From Deltaproteobacteria bacterium (GTDB lineage: Bacteria; Desulfobacterota_D; UBA1144; Nemesobacterales; UBA2774), in NCBI GenBank assembly GCA_040223695.1, contig JAVKFU010000015.1, positions 356,534-420,533 of the forward strand: a stretch of 64,000 bases of DNA, written 5' to 3'. Position numbers and translations under genes: made by a program. The notes under the pieces were generated by a model that did not search any database, had not been told where the DNA came from, and saw only the letters and a list, made by a program, of their open reading frames with translations. How positions within the stretch are numbered: position 1 is the first letter of the stretch; every line of letters starts with the position of its first letter. Below are positions 56,895 to 64,000 of this stretch, one piece after another.

Positions 56895-58394
56895 CTAATT
56901 ATCCAGTTTTTTTACCTTGAGCTTAAATCCCTTTAGAAATTCTACCACTATTACCCTGTCGCCTTTAGCTATCGGCTCGTCGCTTTCAGCGTCCCAGTAC
57001 TCACCCTGAACGAACGCTTTTCCCGTATCCGCTATATCGGATATAGCGTCCCCTTCCTCCCCTATCAGCCCTTCATAACCGAGCTTGGGCTGAAGCTTCT
57101 GCGCCTTGATAAGATAAAACACCACGTAGCCGAAGAAAAGCGCGAAAGCAAGGGTCGACGCTATGACCACGTCGAACCCGACTCTCAGGTCCGATTCCGG
57201 CGTGTCGAAAAGGAGCAGGGCGCCCAGGCCGAAGCTTATAATCCCCCCCAGGCTGAGGAGCCCGTAACTCGTGATGTAAACCTCCGTTACGAAAAGTCCG
57301 ATCCCGAGCAGTAGAAGCACGATGCCCGCGTAGTTAAACGGAAGTATCTGAAACGAAACAAACCCCATGAGCAGACACACGACGCCCGCCACGCCCGGGA
57401 ATATCAGGCCCGGGTTGTAAAATTCGAGCAGCAGGCCGAGCGAACCCAGAGAGAGCAGAAGAAACGCTATATCGGGGGTGCTCAATACGTCTATCAATTT
57501 TTGCTTGGCGCTCATCTCGATTCTGGAAATCGACGCCCCTCTTGTATTTAAGGTTCTTTCCCCCTTAGGGAGCTTTACTTCCCACCCGTCGATATCGTCT
57601 ATAAGCTCGGTCAGATTGGGCGCGATCAGGTCTATCACCTTTATTTCAAGAGCCTCTGTCGAGGTGATGGACGAGCTCTTTCTTACGGCTTCGATCGCCC
57701 ATTCCACATTTCTTCCCCTCTCCTCGGCAATGCTTTCTATGAACGAGGAAGCGTAGTTCTCGATTTTTTCGTTCATCACGTCCTGATTCGACTTTCCCGT
57801 GCCTTCGGGTTCTTCCGCCCCGTCTTTCCCCTCCCCCTCTTTGCTATCCTTCGCCAGGTCTTGGTTCGAGTCTTTTTCTATATCCTTATCTTTCTCCTCG
57901 GGCTTTTTACCGCCTGGGGTGAGCGAGACGGGATGGGCCGCTCCTATGCTTGTTCCGGGGGCCATTGCGGCGATGTTGGCGGAAAGAGTAATAAATACCC
58001 CGGCCGATGTTGCCGAAGCGCCTTTGGGTGAGACGTATACGACGACCGGCGTCGGGGAATTTAGTATGAGCTTTACTATTTCCTTGGTAGAGGTCAGCAG
58101 TCCTCCCGGTGTATCGAGGAGGATAATCAGCGCTTCCGCGGATTTTGCCTCCGCTTCCTCAAGACTTACACGGATATAATCGAAGGTCGCCGGGTTTATG
58201 GTGCCGTTTATCTCTATTACGACAATCTCTCCCGGAGCCCCGTTTGTAGAGTTCTCGGCCGGTTTATTTTCCTGTCTCCCCTCGCTTTCGGAGCTTGCGT
58301 CCGTGTTTTGTGATTTACTCTCGGTTTCGCCGTAGCTCAGAATGAAGCTGGAGAGCGAAAGGATTATCAATAGTGCGGAAATTGTTCTAATCAT
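56895..58394 (-). CDS. NfeD-type membrane serine protease
   Basis: A 499-residue protein with a signal peptide (about residues 1-20), a ClpP-class protease domain (about 55-260), four C-terminal membrane segments (about 310-420) and a soluble NfeD OB-fold (about 435-497). The likely catalytic Ser is Ser130 (GASATSAG), and the Lys may be Lys210 ([11 protein letters not shown]). A charged insert of about 45 residues (160-203), rich in Lys, Glu and Asp, splits the protease domain and is absent in many homologues. It is 17 bases before the slipin gene, which is its probable substrate or partner. Confidence 0.88.
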   Translation of the reverse strand: MIRTISALLIILSLSSFILSYGETESKSQNTDASSESEGRQENKPAENSTNGAPGEIVVIEINGTINPATFDYIRVSLEEAEAKSAEALIILLDTPGGLLTSTKEIVKLILNSPTPVVVYVSPKGASATSAGVFITLSANIAAMAPGTSIGAAHPVSLTPGGKKPEEKDKDIEKDSNQDLAKDSKEGEGKDGAEEPEGTGKSNQDVMNEKIENYASSFIESIAEERGRNVEWAIEAVRKSSSITSTEALEIKVIDLIAPNLTELIDDIDGWEVKLPKGERTLNTRGASISRIEMSAKQKLIDVLSTPDIAFLLLSLGSLGLLLEFYNPGLIFPGVAGVVCLLMGFVSFQILPFNYAGIVLLLLGIGLFVTEVYITSYGLLSLGGIISFGLGALLLFDTPESDLRVGFDVVIASTLAFALFFGYVVFYLIKAQKLQPKLGYEGLIGEEGDAISDIADTGKAFVQGEYWDAESDEPIAKGDRVIVVEFLKGFKLKVKKLDN

Positions 58395-58496
58395 AGAGTT
58401 TAACCTGAAATTAGTTTAGCTCTCCCTCCGTCAAACCGCAAGACGGATGTCCCGTTTAAGCCCCGAAGCGGTTATATTTGGGCGGCTATGACTGTC

Positions 58497-58524
58497 TTGT
58501 AATTCTAACGCCTCCGATTATAAT
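58497..58524 (+). promoter_or_regulatory. Promoter at the TPR-protein start (leaderless)
   Basis: TTGTAA (58497-58502) and a perfect TATAAT (58519-58524) are separated by 16 bases, and TATAAT lies only seven bases before the ATG at 58532. Transcription would begin at or within one base of the start codon. No ribosome-binding site is present. Confidence 0.55.
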
Positions 58525-58531
58525 TCTCCCC

Positions 58532-59212
58532 ATGGCAAAGAAAATTAAATATACTCAGAAAGAGCTCAAGGGGCCCGATAAGTTTACGACCGCGGTTATA
58601 AGCGGGTTCGAGTATTTCCAGGATCACACTACTAAAATCCTGATTATCGTAGTTAGCGTAATAGTAGTACTGGTCGGGGCCTACGCGATAAACGTTTATA
58701 CGGCAAAGAAACACGAGGAGGCAAGCGTAATGTTCGATCAGGCCGTTCAGAAGTACGATTCGGGCAGCTATGCGGAAGCCCTTGACGAGTTTAAGACGGT
58801 TCAGAGGGAATTCCCCGATAAGAATATCTCCGGTATCGCGCTCTACTACACCGGTCTTATCAATTACAAACAGGGAAATTATGAGGAATCGATAAGAACC
58901 CTGGACGACTTTATCAACTCCGGAATAGACGAGAATATGCTCATCCAGTCGGCGATATTGACTCAGGGGCTAGCCAGTTTTGAGGAAGCCAAATGGCAGC
59001 AGGCGATCGATTATCTGACGAAACTGGAGAGCGAGCCTCTCGGAGCTTACAGCGACAGGGCGAAATTATATATGGCGCTTTCTTATGAGAAGCTCGGACA
59101 ACCGGAAAAAGCCGAGACATTATACAGGGAGCTCGACAGGCCGGAGACGGGTTTCAGTTCCGGCATGTCGCCTGTATCCGTTAACCCTTCCGCGCAAAGT
59201 GAAGTAAATTGA
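58532..59212 (+). CDS. TPR-containing inner-membrane protein
   Basis: A 226-residue protein with a cytoplasmic N-terminus (about residues 1-32), one membrane segment (about 34-55, ILIIVVSVIVVLVGAYAI) and periplasmic TPR repeats (about 63-200). The layout is that of YfgM-like proteins that bind the SecYEG translocon and chaperones, though the match is by architecture. I set the start at the ATG at 58532, ignoring an upstream in-frame extension. It diverges from nfeD. Confidence 0.8.
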   Translation: MAKKIKYTQKELKGPDKFTTAVISGFEYFQDHTTKILIIVVSVIVVLVGAYAINVYTAKKHEEASVMFDQAVQKYDSGSYAEALDEFKTVQREFPDKNISGIALYYTGLINYKQGNYEESIRTLDDFINSGIDENMLIQSAILTQGLASFEEAKWQQAIDYLTKLESEPLGAYSDRAKLYMALSYEKLGQPEKAETLYRELDRPETGFSSGMSPVSVNPSAQSEVN

Positions 59213-59592
59213 CCTGAGATATGCTGGAAAACGGTTCCTGGCGGGGAGAAGAACCGGACGACGTCGTTTAAAAACAGATAAGCCCGGTAACTTCGAGCAA
59301 ACCAAAATAAAATAACCTAAATAAACTCCACGATCCCTTATACAACCGCGCCGGGACGATCTTCAGTTTCGATGATTTCAAGCTAAATTGTTTTCTCCCT
59401 TTTGGAAAAAGGAGGGAACTGATGCGAGCGAGTGGGCATTAGGACTATCTTTCTTAAAGCCTAATCAAGTTCGTGAACTTGAGAGAGCTGAGCTCCTGAA
59501 ACTAAAACAAGGGGGATTTAATATCTCAAGAAAGAAAAAGCATTTTCCCGCTTAGAAAAGTGGGAAGAGTAAAAGACAGGGTTTAACGATAC
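59213..59592. other. Intergenic region of 380 bases with three dyads
   Basis: This stretch lies between the convergent TPR and SH3b genes. It holds the imperfect stem near 59396-59416 (CTCCCTTTT with AAAAGGAG), the exact palindrome TCAAGTTC-GT-GAACTTGA at 59465-59482, and the hairpin TTCCCGCTT-agaa-AAGTGGGAA around 59549-59570 (one G-T pair), which could end transcription. A 16-residue frame at 59221-59271 has no support. It looks like a decayed or regulatory spacer and no gene is evident. Confidence 0.45.
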
Positions 59593-60900
59593 TTACTTTA
59601 CTTCCCTGATTATCTTCCCGGATATCCAGCCCTCTTTTCCGTCAGGCGCGATAATTTTATACCACCTACCCTGTCGCTTTCCCGTTCCCTTGAACTCCTG
59701 ACCGCGCTTTACTACGGTAACTATACTGTGATTCATACCCGGGCCGCTTCTAACATTGGCTCCTGCGCCTTGAACGGTATATGATTTATAGTCGGGTGCC
59801 GGTGGCTCTGTCGCCGTTTCTTCATCCGCCTCGGAACTCTGAACTACCTTTTCAGCTTCATTATCAATAGCATCGCTCTCCGCGCCTCCCGGAATTTTGC
59901 CGGACTCTGCCCACTCCTCAAGTAAAGCGCTGGCATCGGGTGTATCTATACCGTCCGGCTGCACCGTGTCGGGCGCTTCTTCAGCGAGCCGGTCCGTCGT
60001 GCCGTCCGTTTCCGGGACCGGGGCACCACCATTCGCAGTAATCTCTCCGGAACCCAGGACGTCGATCATCTCTTGCTCCGTGTATTCCAGGACGCCCCAT
60101 CTCCTCATTAGCAAATCATAAAACAGCACTCCGATAATAACGCCGAAGATCAAAAGACCGGCCCCTATCACATAGGTGCTTTTTAGTGCAGAATTCTTGT
60201 CCTCATCTTCGGTTGGCTTACTATCGGAACTTGAGAAAGAGGGTTTGGTCTTTGCGCTTGCCGTGTCAGGAGTGACCGCCTTTTTGGCGGTCTCCGGCTT
60301 TGTGCCGGGAGGCGCGATTATATCCTTTTTATTCTCGTCAATTTCTTTAGAATCCGTCTTTTCAGCGGTCCTTCCGTTTTGCTCTTTTTTTTGCTCCGCT
60401 CCGTAAATCCCGGAGGCGGCCAGACGCGTTAACTCGTTCTGAAGTCCGAGCAGTTTCGCGTCGAGGTCTGTCTGCGAGGCGCCCAATTCAAGGTTATATA
60501 CGGAATAAACCGAGTCCAGCTTGTCCAGATGCTCCTTCTTTAATTTCTCGATTTCCGTGCCTATATCGTCGAGGTATCCTCTCAGTTCATCTATTATGCC
60601 TGTAAACGATTGGACTTGAGAGAGGGGTTCTCCGGGAGGCGAATAGGGGTCTCCCAAGCTTGGCGAAGAAGGTGAGGAGGACTTCCTCTCGGCGTCCAGG
60701 AGCTTGACTGTAAAGACGTTAAGTCCGGATTTATACTTTTCGGTCAGAGTCTCTATCCGATCGATTTGATTTTTATACAGCTCTCTTGACTGGGAGATCA
60801 GATTAAGCGTCTTTATGAGACGCAGTAGATCCAGTTCGAAGTTTGTAGAAATTCTTCTCAGATTCTCTCTGGCGAGATCTTTGTCTATATCCCCTTTCAT
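59593..60900 (-). CDS. Single-pass membrane protein with coiled coil and SH3b domain
   Basis: A 435-residue protein. The N-terminal half (about residues 5-170) is helical with heptad-like spacing and no signal peptide. A low-complexity Lys/Ser/Thr linker (about 170-240) leads to one membrane segment (about 241-264). A second acidic linker (about 270-365) rich in Glu, Asp and Pro follows, and the C-terminus is a bacterial SH3 domain (GANVRSGPGMNHS, GWISGKIIREVK; about 370-433). This points to an N-in, C-out protein with its SH3b domain in the periplasm, where such domains bind peptidoglycan. The family is unrecognised. I prefer the ATG at 60900 to an upstream TTG. Confidence 0.7.
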   Translation of the reverse strand: MKGDIDKDLARENLRRISTNFELDLLRLIKTLNLISQSRELYKNQIDRIETLTEKYKSGLNVFTVKLLDAERKSSSPSSPSLGDPYSPPGEPLSQVQSFTGIIDELRGYLDDIGTEIEKLKKEHLDKLDSVYSVYNLELGASQTDLDAKLLGLQNELTRLAASGIYGAEQKKEQNGRTAEKTDSKEIDENKKDIIAPPGTKPETAKKAVTPDTASAKTKPSFSSSDSKPTEDEDKNSALKSTYVIGAGLLIFGVIIGVLFYDLLMRRWGVLEYTEQEMIDVLGSGEITANGGAPVPETDGTTDRLAEEAPDTVQPDGIDTPDASALLEEWAESGKIPGGAESDAIDNEAEKVVQSSEADEETATEPPAPDYKSYTVQGAGANVRSGPGMNHSIVTVVKRGQEFKGTGKRQGRWYKIIAPDGKEGWISGKIIREVK

Positions 60901-60920
60901 CTGGCCCAACCTTAGAAGTT

Positions 60921-60949
60921 ATTATAGTATAACCAATATAATATGTAAA
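60921..60949 (-). promoter_or_regulatory. Promoter of the SH3b protein gene
   Basis: On the minus strand TTTACA (60944-60949) and a perfect TATAAT (60921-60926) are separated by 17 bases. The leader would be about 14 bases and includes AAGG. This is the strongest -10/-35 pair in the right half of the window. Confidence 0.65.
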
Positions 60950-61062
60950 AAATGGGGGGAAATAATTTAATTTAAAAGCGATAGTCAAATATCAAAGAGG
61001 TTGAATACAGAACATTTAAAGTGCTTTCGGCATACGTCCGGTGGATTGATGCCTTAATTTTT

Positions 61063-61323
61063 TCAGTTGGGTTTTATCTTGGAATTAAGAAGGATTTTGA
61101 GCCTGCTTCTTATCTCCGGAGTGACGAACGACCTTTCCCTGAGCTTGCCAGCGAGTTCGAGCATTCTTTTGTAGGTGTCCACGAAAGCCTTGCATTCGGG
61201 ACACATTCCGGTGTGTTTCTCGAGCTCCTCGAGTGTTCGCAGGTCAAGTTCCTGATCGATATAGCCCATAATATTCTCTACGACGTCCTTGCACATGAAC
61301 ATGTTATCACCTTCTCCATTCAT
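61063..61323 (-). CDS. Zinc-binding anti-sigma factor (ZAS type)
   Basis: An 86-residue soluble protein with the His-x3-Cys-x2-Cys of the zinc anti-sigma motif (His-Thr-Gly-Met-Cys-Pro-Glu-Cys, about residues 37-44) and an earlier Cys near residue 11. The helical region after it would clamp the sigma factor. There is no membrane segment, so the signal must be cytoplasmic. Its start overlaps the sigma gene by 17 bases, so both are made together. Confidence 0.85.
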   Translation of the reverse strand: MNGEGDNMFMCKDVVENIMGYIDQELDLRTLEELEKHTGMCPECKAFVDTYKRMLELAGKLRERSFVTPEIRSRLKILLNSKIKPN

Positions 61324-61978
61324 TGAAATATTCCGACAGTCTGTCTCTCAGAAACAGCCTTGCCCTGTGGAGTCTCGACTTTACGGCCGGAACGCTAATA
61401 TCGAGAACTTCCGAAACTTCCTCATTCGTCATTCCCTCTATATCCCTTAGATGAAATACAGTACGGTAAGACTCAGGAAGCTCGTCAACGGCATTTTCTA
61501 TTATATCCAGAGCTTCCTTTCTGAAAATAGCTATGTCGGGTCTATCGCTGAAATCCTTGTTCTTGATCTTCCCCATCAAGGTTCCGTTTTCATCATACGG
61601 GGCATAGTTTTCGAGGCTCAGGTTTTTTTCAAACTTCTTTCGCGCCCTCAAATGCATATAACTGGTGTTCAAACTCACCCTGTAGAGCCAGCTCGAGAAT
61701 TTGGATTCCCCCCTGAACGTATCGATCTTTTTCGTCAGGGTTAAAAACACTTCCTGGAAAACTTCCTCGGCGCTGCCCGTATCTCGCGTGATCCTGAGCG
61801 CAAATCCGTAAATTTTGTCCGCATATCTACCCACAATGGCCTCAAAAGCCGCTTCGTCCCCTGTTTCAATGTACATTCTTACAAGGTCCTCATCAGATAC
61901 TTTCGAGAACTTTCCGCCCGCTCCTCCATGCCTGCCCGTTATAGCGTTTATCAGTTGTTTTAGAAAACCGGTTCCCAT
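61307..61978 (-). CDS. ECF-type RNA polymerase sigma factor
   Basis: A 223-residue sigma factor of the RpoE-like (ECF) group with region 2 (VFQEVFLTLTKKIDTFRGES, SSWLYRVSLNTSYMHLR) and region 4 (LPESYRTVFHLRDIEGMTNEEVSEVLDISVPAVKSRLHRARLFLR, in part). It should be held inactive by the adjacent zinc anti-sigma. The target regulon is unknown. No clear autoregulated ECF promoter was identified before it. Confidence 0.9.
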   Translation of the reverse strand: MGTGFLKQLINAITGRHGGAGGKFSKVSDEDLVRMYIETGDEAAFEAIVGRYADKIYGFALRITRDTGSAEEVFQEVFLTLTKKIDTFRGESKFSSWLYRVSLNTSYMHLRARKKFEKNLSLENYAPYDENGTLMGKIKNKDFSDRPDIAIFRKEALDIIENAVDELPESYRTVFHLRDIEGMTNEEVSEVLDISVPAVKSRLHRARLFLRDRLSEYFNEWRR

Positions 61979-62331
61979 CTTTATATCTCATCAAACCTAT
62001 TAAGTATAATTATAACAATACCGGATTACATCCGTTTCTCGCGACAAAGCACCTTCGCCTTATGTCCATGGTCTGGACTTTCCGAATCCCGGTTCCCGCG
62101 GCCCCGCTCATCTTATTAGTATGATAAAACTGCAAAAAGGCTTCAAATTGATGTTAATAACCTTTATAATCTTCAGTGTGAAACGATTGGCGAAATCCGC
62201 TTCGTAAATCCTGCCTTCACGCGAAACGATTATACTTAAGTATTGAGTTTGTTGATAAATCCTGCGGCAGCAGTCGGCCAATCGACTGAATGAATTTCAC
62301 AATTCCCGAATTCTCTGGAGGAATCCTCGGT
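61979..62331. other. Divergent intergenic region with a direct repeat
   Basis: These 353 bases lie between the ECF sigma and AAA+ genes. An 11-base direct repeat, GTGAAACGATT (62178-62188) and GCGAAACGATT (62221-62231), occurs with 43 bases between starts, about four helical turns. An AT-rich tract follows the second copy. GGAGGA at 62317-62322 is the ribosome-binding site of the AAA+ gene. No gene was seen. Confidence 0.4.
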
Positions 62332-63729
62332 ATGCATGAAAAACCCGGAACGATTGGAGAATTAAAAGCGAGCGAGTACAGAGTGCTTTCGGTGAAAGAC
62401 GAGATGAGAAAAAACCTGATAGCCAAGCTCCGGAACGGCGAGGAGATATTCCCGGGGATTGTCGGATACGAGGATACCGTAGTGCCTCAGGTAGAGACCG
62501 CGATACTAGCGGGGCACGACCTTATATTTATCGGAGAGAGGGGGCAGGCCAAGTCCCGTCTGATAAGGTCGCTCATAAACCTTCTCGACGAGGAAGTACC
62601 CGTTATCAAGGGCAGCGAGCTGAATGAGAGCCCCTACAACCCGGTGACGAAAAGCTCTCGTGAACTGGTCTATAAGTACGGGGATGATACCGGGATAGAC
62701 TGGATCGGACGCGAAGAGAGGTACAGTGAAAAACTTGCCACTCCGGATGTATCCGTCGCGGACCTGATCGGCGAAGTCGATCCGATAAAGGTAGCCGAGG
62801 GCAGGTATCTTTCGGACGAGCTTACTATTCACTTCGGCCTGATTCCGAGGACGAATAGAGGAATATTCGCTATCAACGAGCTGCCGGATCTCGTAGAAAA
62901 GGTTCAGGTCGGACTGTTTAACGTAATGGAAGAAAAGGACATCCAAATCAAGGGCTATAAAATCAGGCTGCCGCTCGACATCTGCGTAGTCGCCACCGCC
63001 AACCCGGAGGACTACACAAACAGGGGGAGGATAATCACACCGCTGAAGGACCGTTTTCAGTCCCAGATCAGCACGCATTATCCGCGATCGAAGGATGTGG
63101 AGATACGAATAATGGAGCAGGAAGCGTATGTGCCTGAGATTAACGGATGTGCGATCAAAATTCCTCATTTCATAAAGGAGATCATAGCGGAGATTTCAAT
63201 TCAGGCGAGAAACTCGGCTGACGTTAATCAGCGCTCCGGAGTGAGCGTAAGGACGACCATCGCCAACTACGAAAGCATTATCGCCGCCGCCGAGAAAAGG
63301 GGTATCAGGCTCGGAGAAAGGGAAGTCGCTCCGAGGATTACTGATTTCCCCGCATTGGTGCCTTCAACCACAGGTAAGATTGAGCTCGAGTACCTGGGAG
63401 AGGACACATCCGAGTCGGGAGTGGTGGAGAAGCTTATAAAACGCTCGATCAAGTCGGTTTTCGATTCTTATTTTCCTACGCTCGACATCATGAACGAGCT
63501 GATAGAGAGCTTTGAGCACGGCTACGTGGAGGTAGCCGATGTAATGCCTTCCGAGGAATACTTGCACGGGGTGAAGGAGATTAAGGGACTCAAAAAGTGT
63601 ATAGACGCGCTCGGAATAGGGGATTCCGCCGCTCAGATAGCCTCCGCCGTCGAGTTCACCCTCGAAGGTCTTCACCTGAACAATAAATTGAACAAAGAGA
63701 CCGTCAGGGGAAAAACAACTTACAGATGA
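62332..63729 (+). CDS. ChlI-like AAA+ ATPase
   Basis: A 465-residue AAA+ protein resembling the ChlI (magnesium chelatase I) and MoxR groups. The P-loop is GERGQAKS (about residues 68-75), and the Walker B position reads GIFAINELPDL, so Asp is replaced by Asn. Sensor-like ATANPEDYTNRG and the arginine element TPLKDRFQSQ follow. Two ATGs are possible, 62290 and 62332; the second has GGAGGA nine bases before it. Its stop overlaps the next start by four bases (ATGA). Such ATPases usually act with a VWA-domain partner to remodel proteins. Confidence 0.85.
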   Translation: MHEKPGTIGELKASEYRVLSVKDEMRKNLIAKLRNGEEIFPGIVGYEDTVVPQVETAILAGHDLIFIGERGQAKSRLIRSLINLLDEEVPVIKGSELNESPYNPVTKSSRELVYKYGDDTGIDWIGREERYSEKLATPDVSVADLIGEVDPIKVAEGRYLSDELTIHFGLIPRTNRGIFAINELPDLVEKVQVGLFNVMEEKDIQIKGYKIRLPLDICVVATANPEDYTNRGRIITPLKDRFQSQISTHYPRSKDVEIRIMEQEAYVPEINGCAIKIPHFIKEIIAEISIQARNSADVNQRSGVSVRTTIANYESIIAAAEKRGIRLGEREVAPRITDFPALVPSTTGKIELEYLGEDTSESGVVEKLIKRSIKSVFDSYFPTLDIMNELIESFEHGYVEVADVMPSEEYLHGVKEIKGLKKCIDALGIGDSAAQIASAVEFTLEGLHLNNKLNKETVRGKTTYR

Positions 63730-64000
63730 CCAAGAGATATAAATATTCGAAGTGGGACGGAACTCAATCGGAATGGGACGTGAACGCCCGGGAATTCTTC
63801 AGTGAGCTATCCGATTACCTCATGGAGGGCTGGACGCCGGAAGAAGCCTACGAGTGGATACTGAAGCAGGGATTGCGCGGCGCGGAAACGAGAGTAATAG
63901 GGATTGATGACCTGCGTTCCGAGCTCAGCGGATACAGACACAATGCTTACGATTCATATAACGTCAAGGACTCGCTTTCTGAGCTAAAGAGCAGGCTCCG
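63726..64000 (+). CDS. Partner of the AAA+ ATPase, cut by window edge
   Basis: The frame starts at the ATG at 63726 inside the ATPase stop and runs to the window edge (91 codons). The visible part is soluble, charged and helical (RYKYSKWDGTQSEWDVNA, then ELSDYLMEGWTPEEAYEWIL). This N-terminal pattern is found in proteins that carry a C-terminal VWA domain and are paired with MoxR/ChlI ATPases, but the VWA part lies outside this window, so the call is inferred from context. Confidence 0.6.
   Translation, partial: MTKRYKYSKWDGTQSEWDVNAREFFSELSDYLMEGWTPEEAYEWILKQGLRGAETRVIGIDDLRSELSGYRHNAYDSYNVKDSLSELKSRL

Noticed and set aside
59221-59271. 16-residue frame after the TPR gene
   Set aside because: It is too short, lacks a ribosome-binding site and is not coupled to the upstream stop.
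1-64000. tRNA, rRNA, CRISPR array, insertion sequence or prophage
   Set aside because: I looked for T-loop-like sequences, regularly spaced repeats, transposase motifs and phage genes and found none that held up.

Overview
The window is about 64 kb of chromosome from a Gram-negative, apparently respiring heterotroph. An outer membrane is implied by an Mla-type lipid transport cluster (MlaE, MlaF, MlaD and a PqiC-like lipoprotein), by a DUF945/YdgA-family protein and by several lipoproteins. An oxidative TCA set (aconitase A, NADP-type isocitrate dehydrogenase, malate dehydrogenase, succinate dehydrogenase, succinyl-CoA ligase beta) indicates a respiratory central metabolism. Gene order and protein style look like an uncultured lineage near the former Deltaproteobacteria (Desulfobacterota- or Dadabacteria-like). 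No rRNA or tRNA gene is present to confirm this, so the taxonomy is an inference.

Layout. 1-6.1 kb: a truncated lipoprotein, a small membrane protein, a TPR protein, a Rieske ferredoxin, an FAD oxidoreductase, a Y-family polymerase, and a MerR-like regulator divergent from a PrpB/PEP-mutase-family lyase. 6.1-11.3 kb: a DUF945 protein and the mlaEFD-pqiC operon. 11.3-18.8 kb: cdsA, a PurN-like protein lacking catalytic residues, glnS, hemB and small accessory genes. 18.8-25.7 kb: metH, a glyoxalase-II-like hydrolase, a lipoprotein, and threonine synthase overlapping a ThiS/MoaD-like sulfur carrier. 25.7-36.2 kb: a protein-quality-control block on the minus strand (grpE-dnaK-dnaJ, a Ppx/GppA phosphatase, an EF-G paralog, rpmE, then rpoH-dnaK). 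36.4-46.1 kb: TCA genes. 46.2-50.2 kb: fatty-acid synthesis (yceD-rpmF-fabD-fabG-acpP-fabF) without the usual plsX and fabH. 50.3-58.4 kb: nfeD, slipin and an oligopeptide ABC transporter. 58.5-64 kb: a TPR membrane protein, an orphan coiled-coil/SH3b membrane protein, an ECF sigma factor with a soluble zinc anti-sigma, and a ChlI-like AAA+ ATPase followed by a truncated partner.

Most of the window is housekeeping. No insertion sequence, prophage, CRISPR array or tRNA was seen. The items that deserve a second look are: the PurN homologue with catalytic His and Asp lost; the sulfur carrier ending in Gly-Gly-Ile; two dnaK genes, one directly behind rpoH; an EF-G paralog with the catalytic His replaced; genes whose best promoter sits so close to the ATG that the mRNA would be leaderless; an NfeD protease with a charged insertion; and the AAA+ pair at the right edge. 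I do not see a clear, wholly new multi-gene system.
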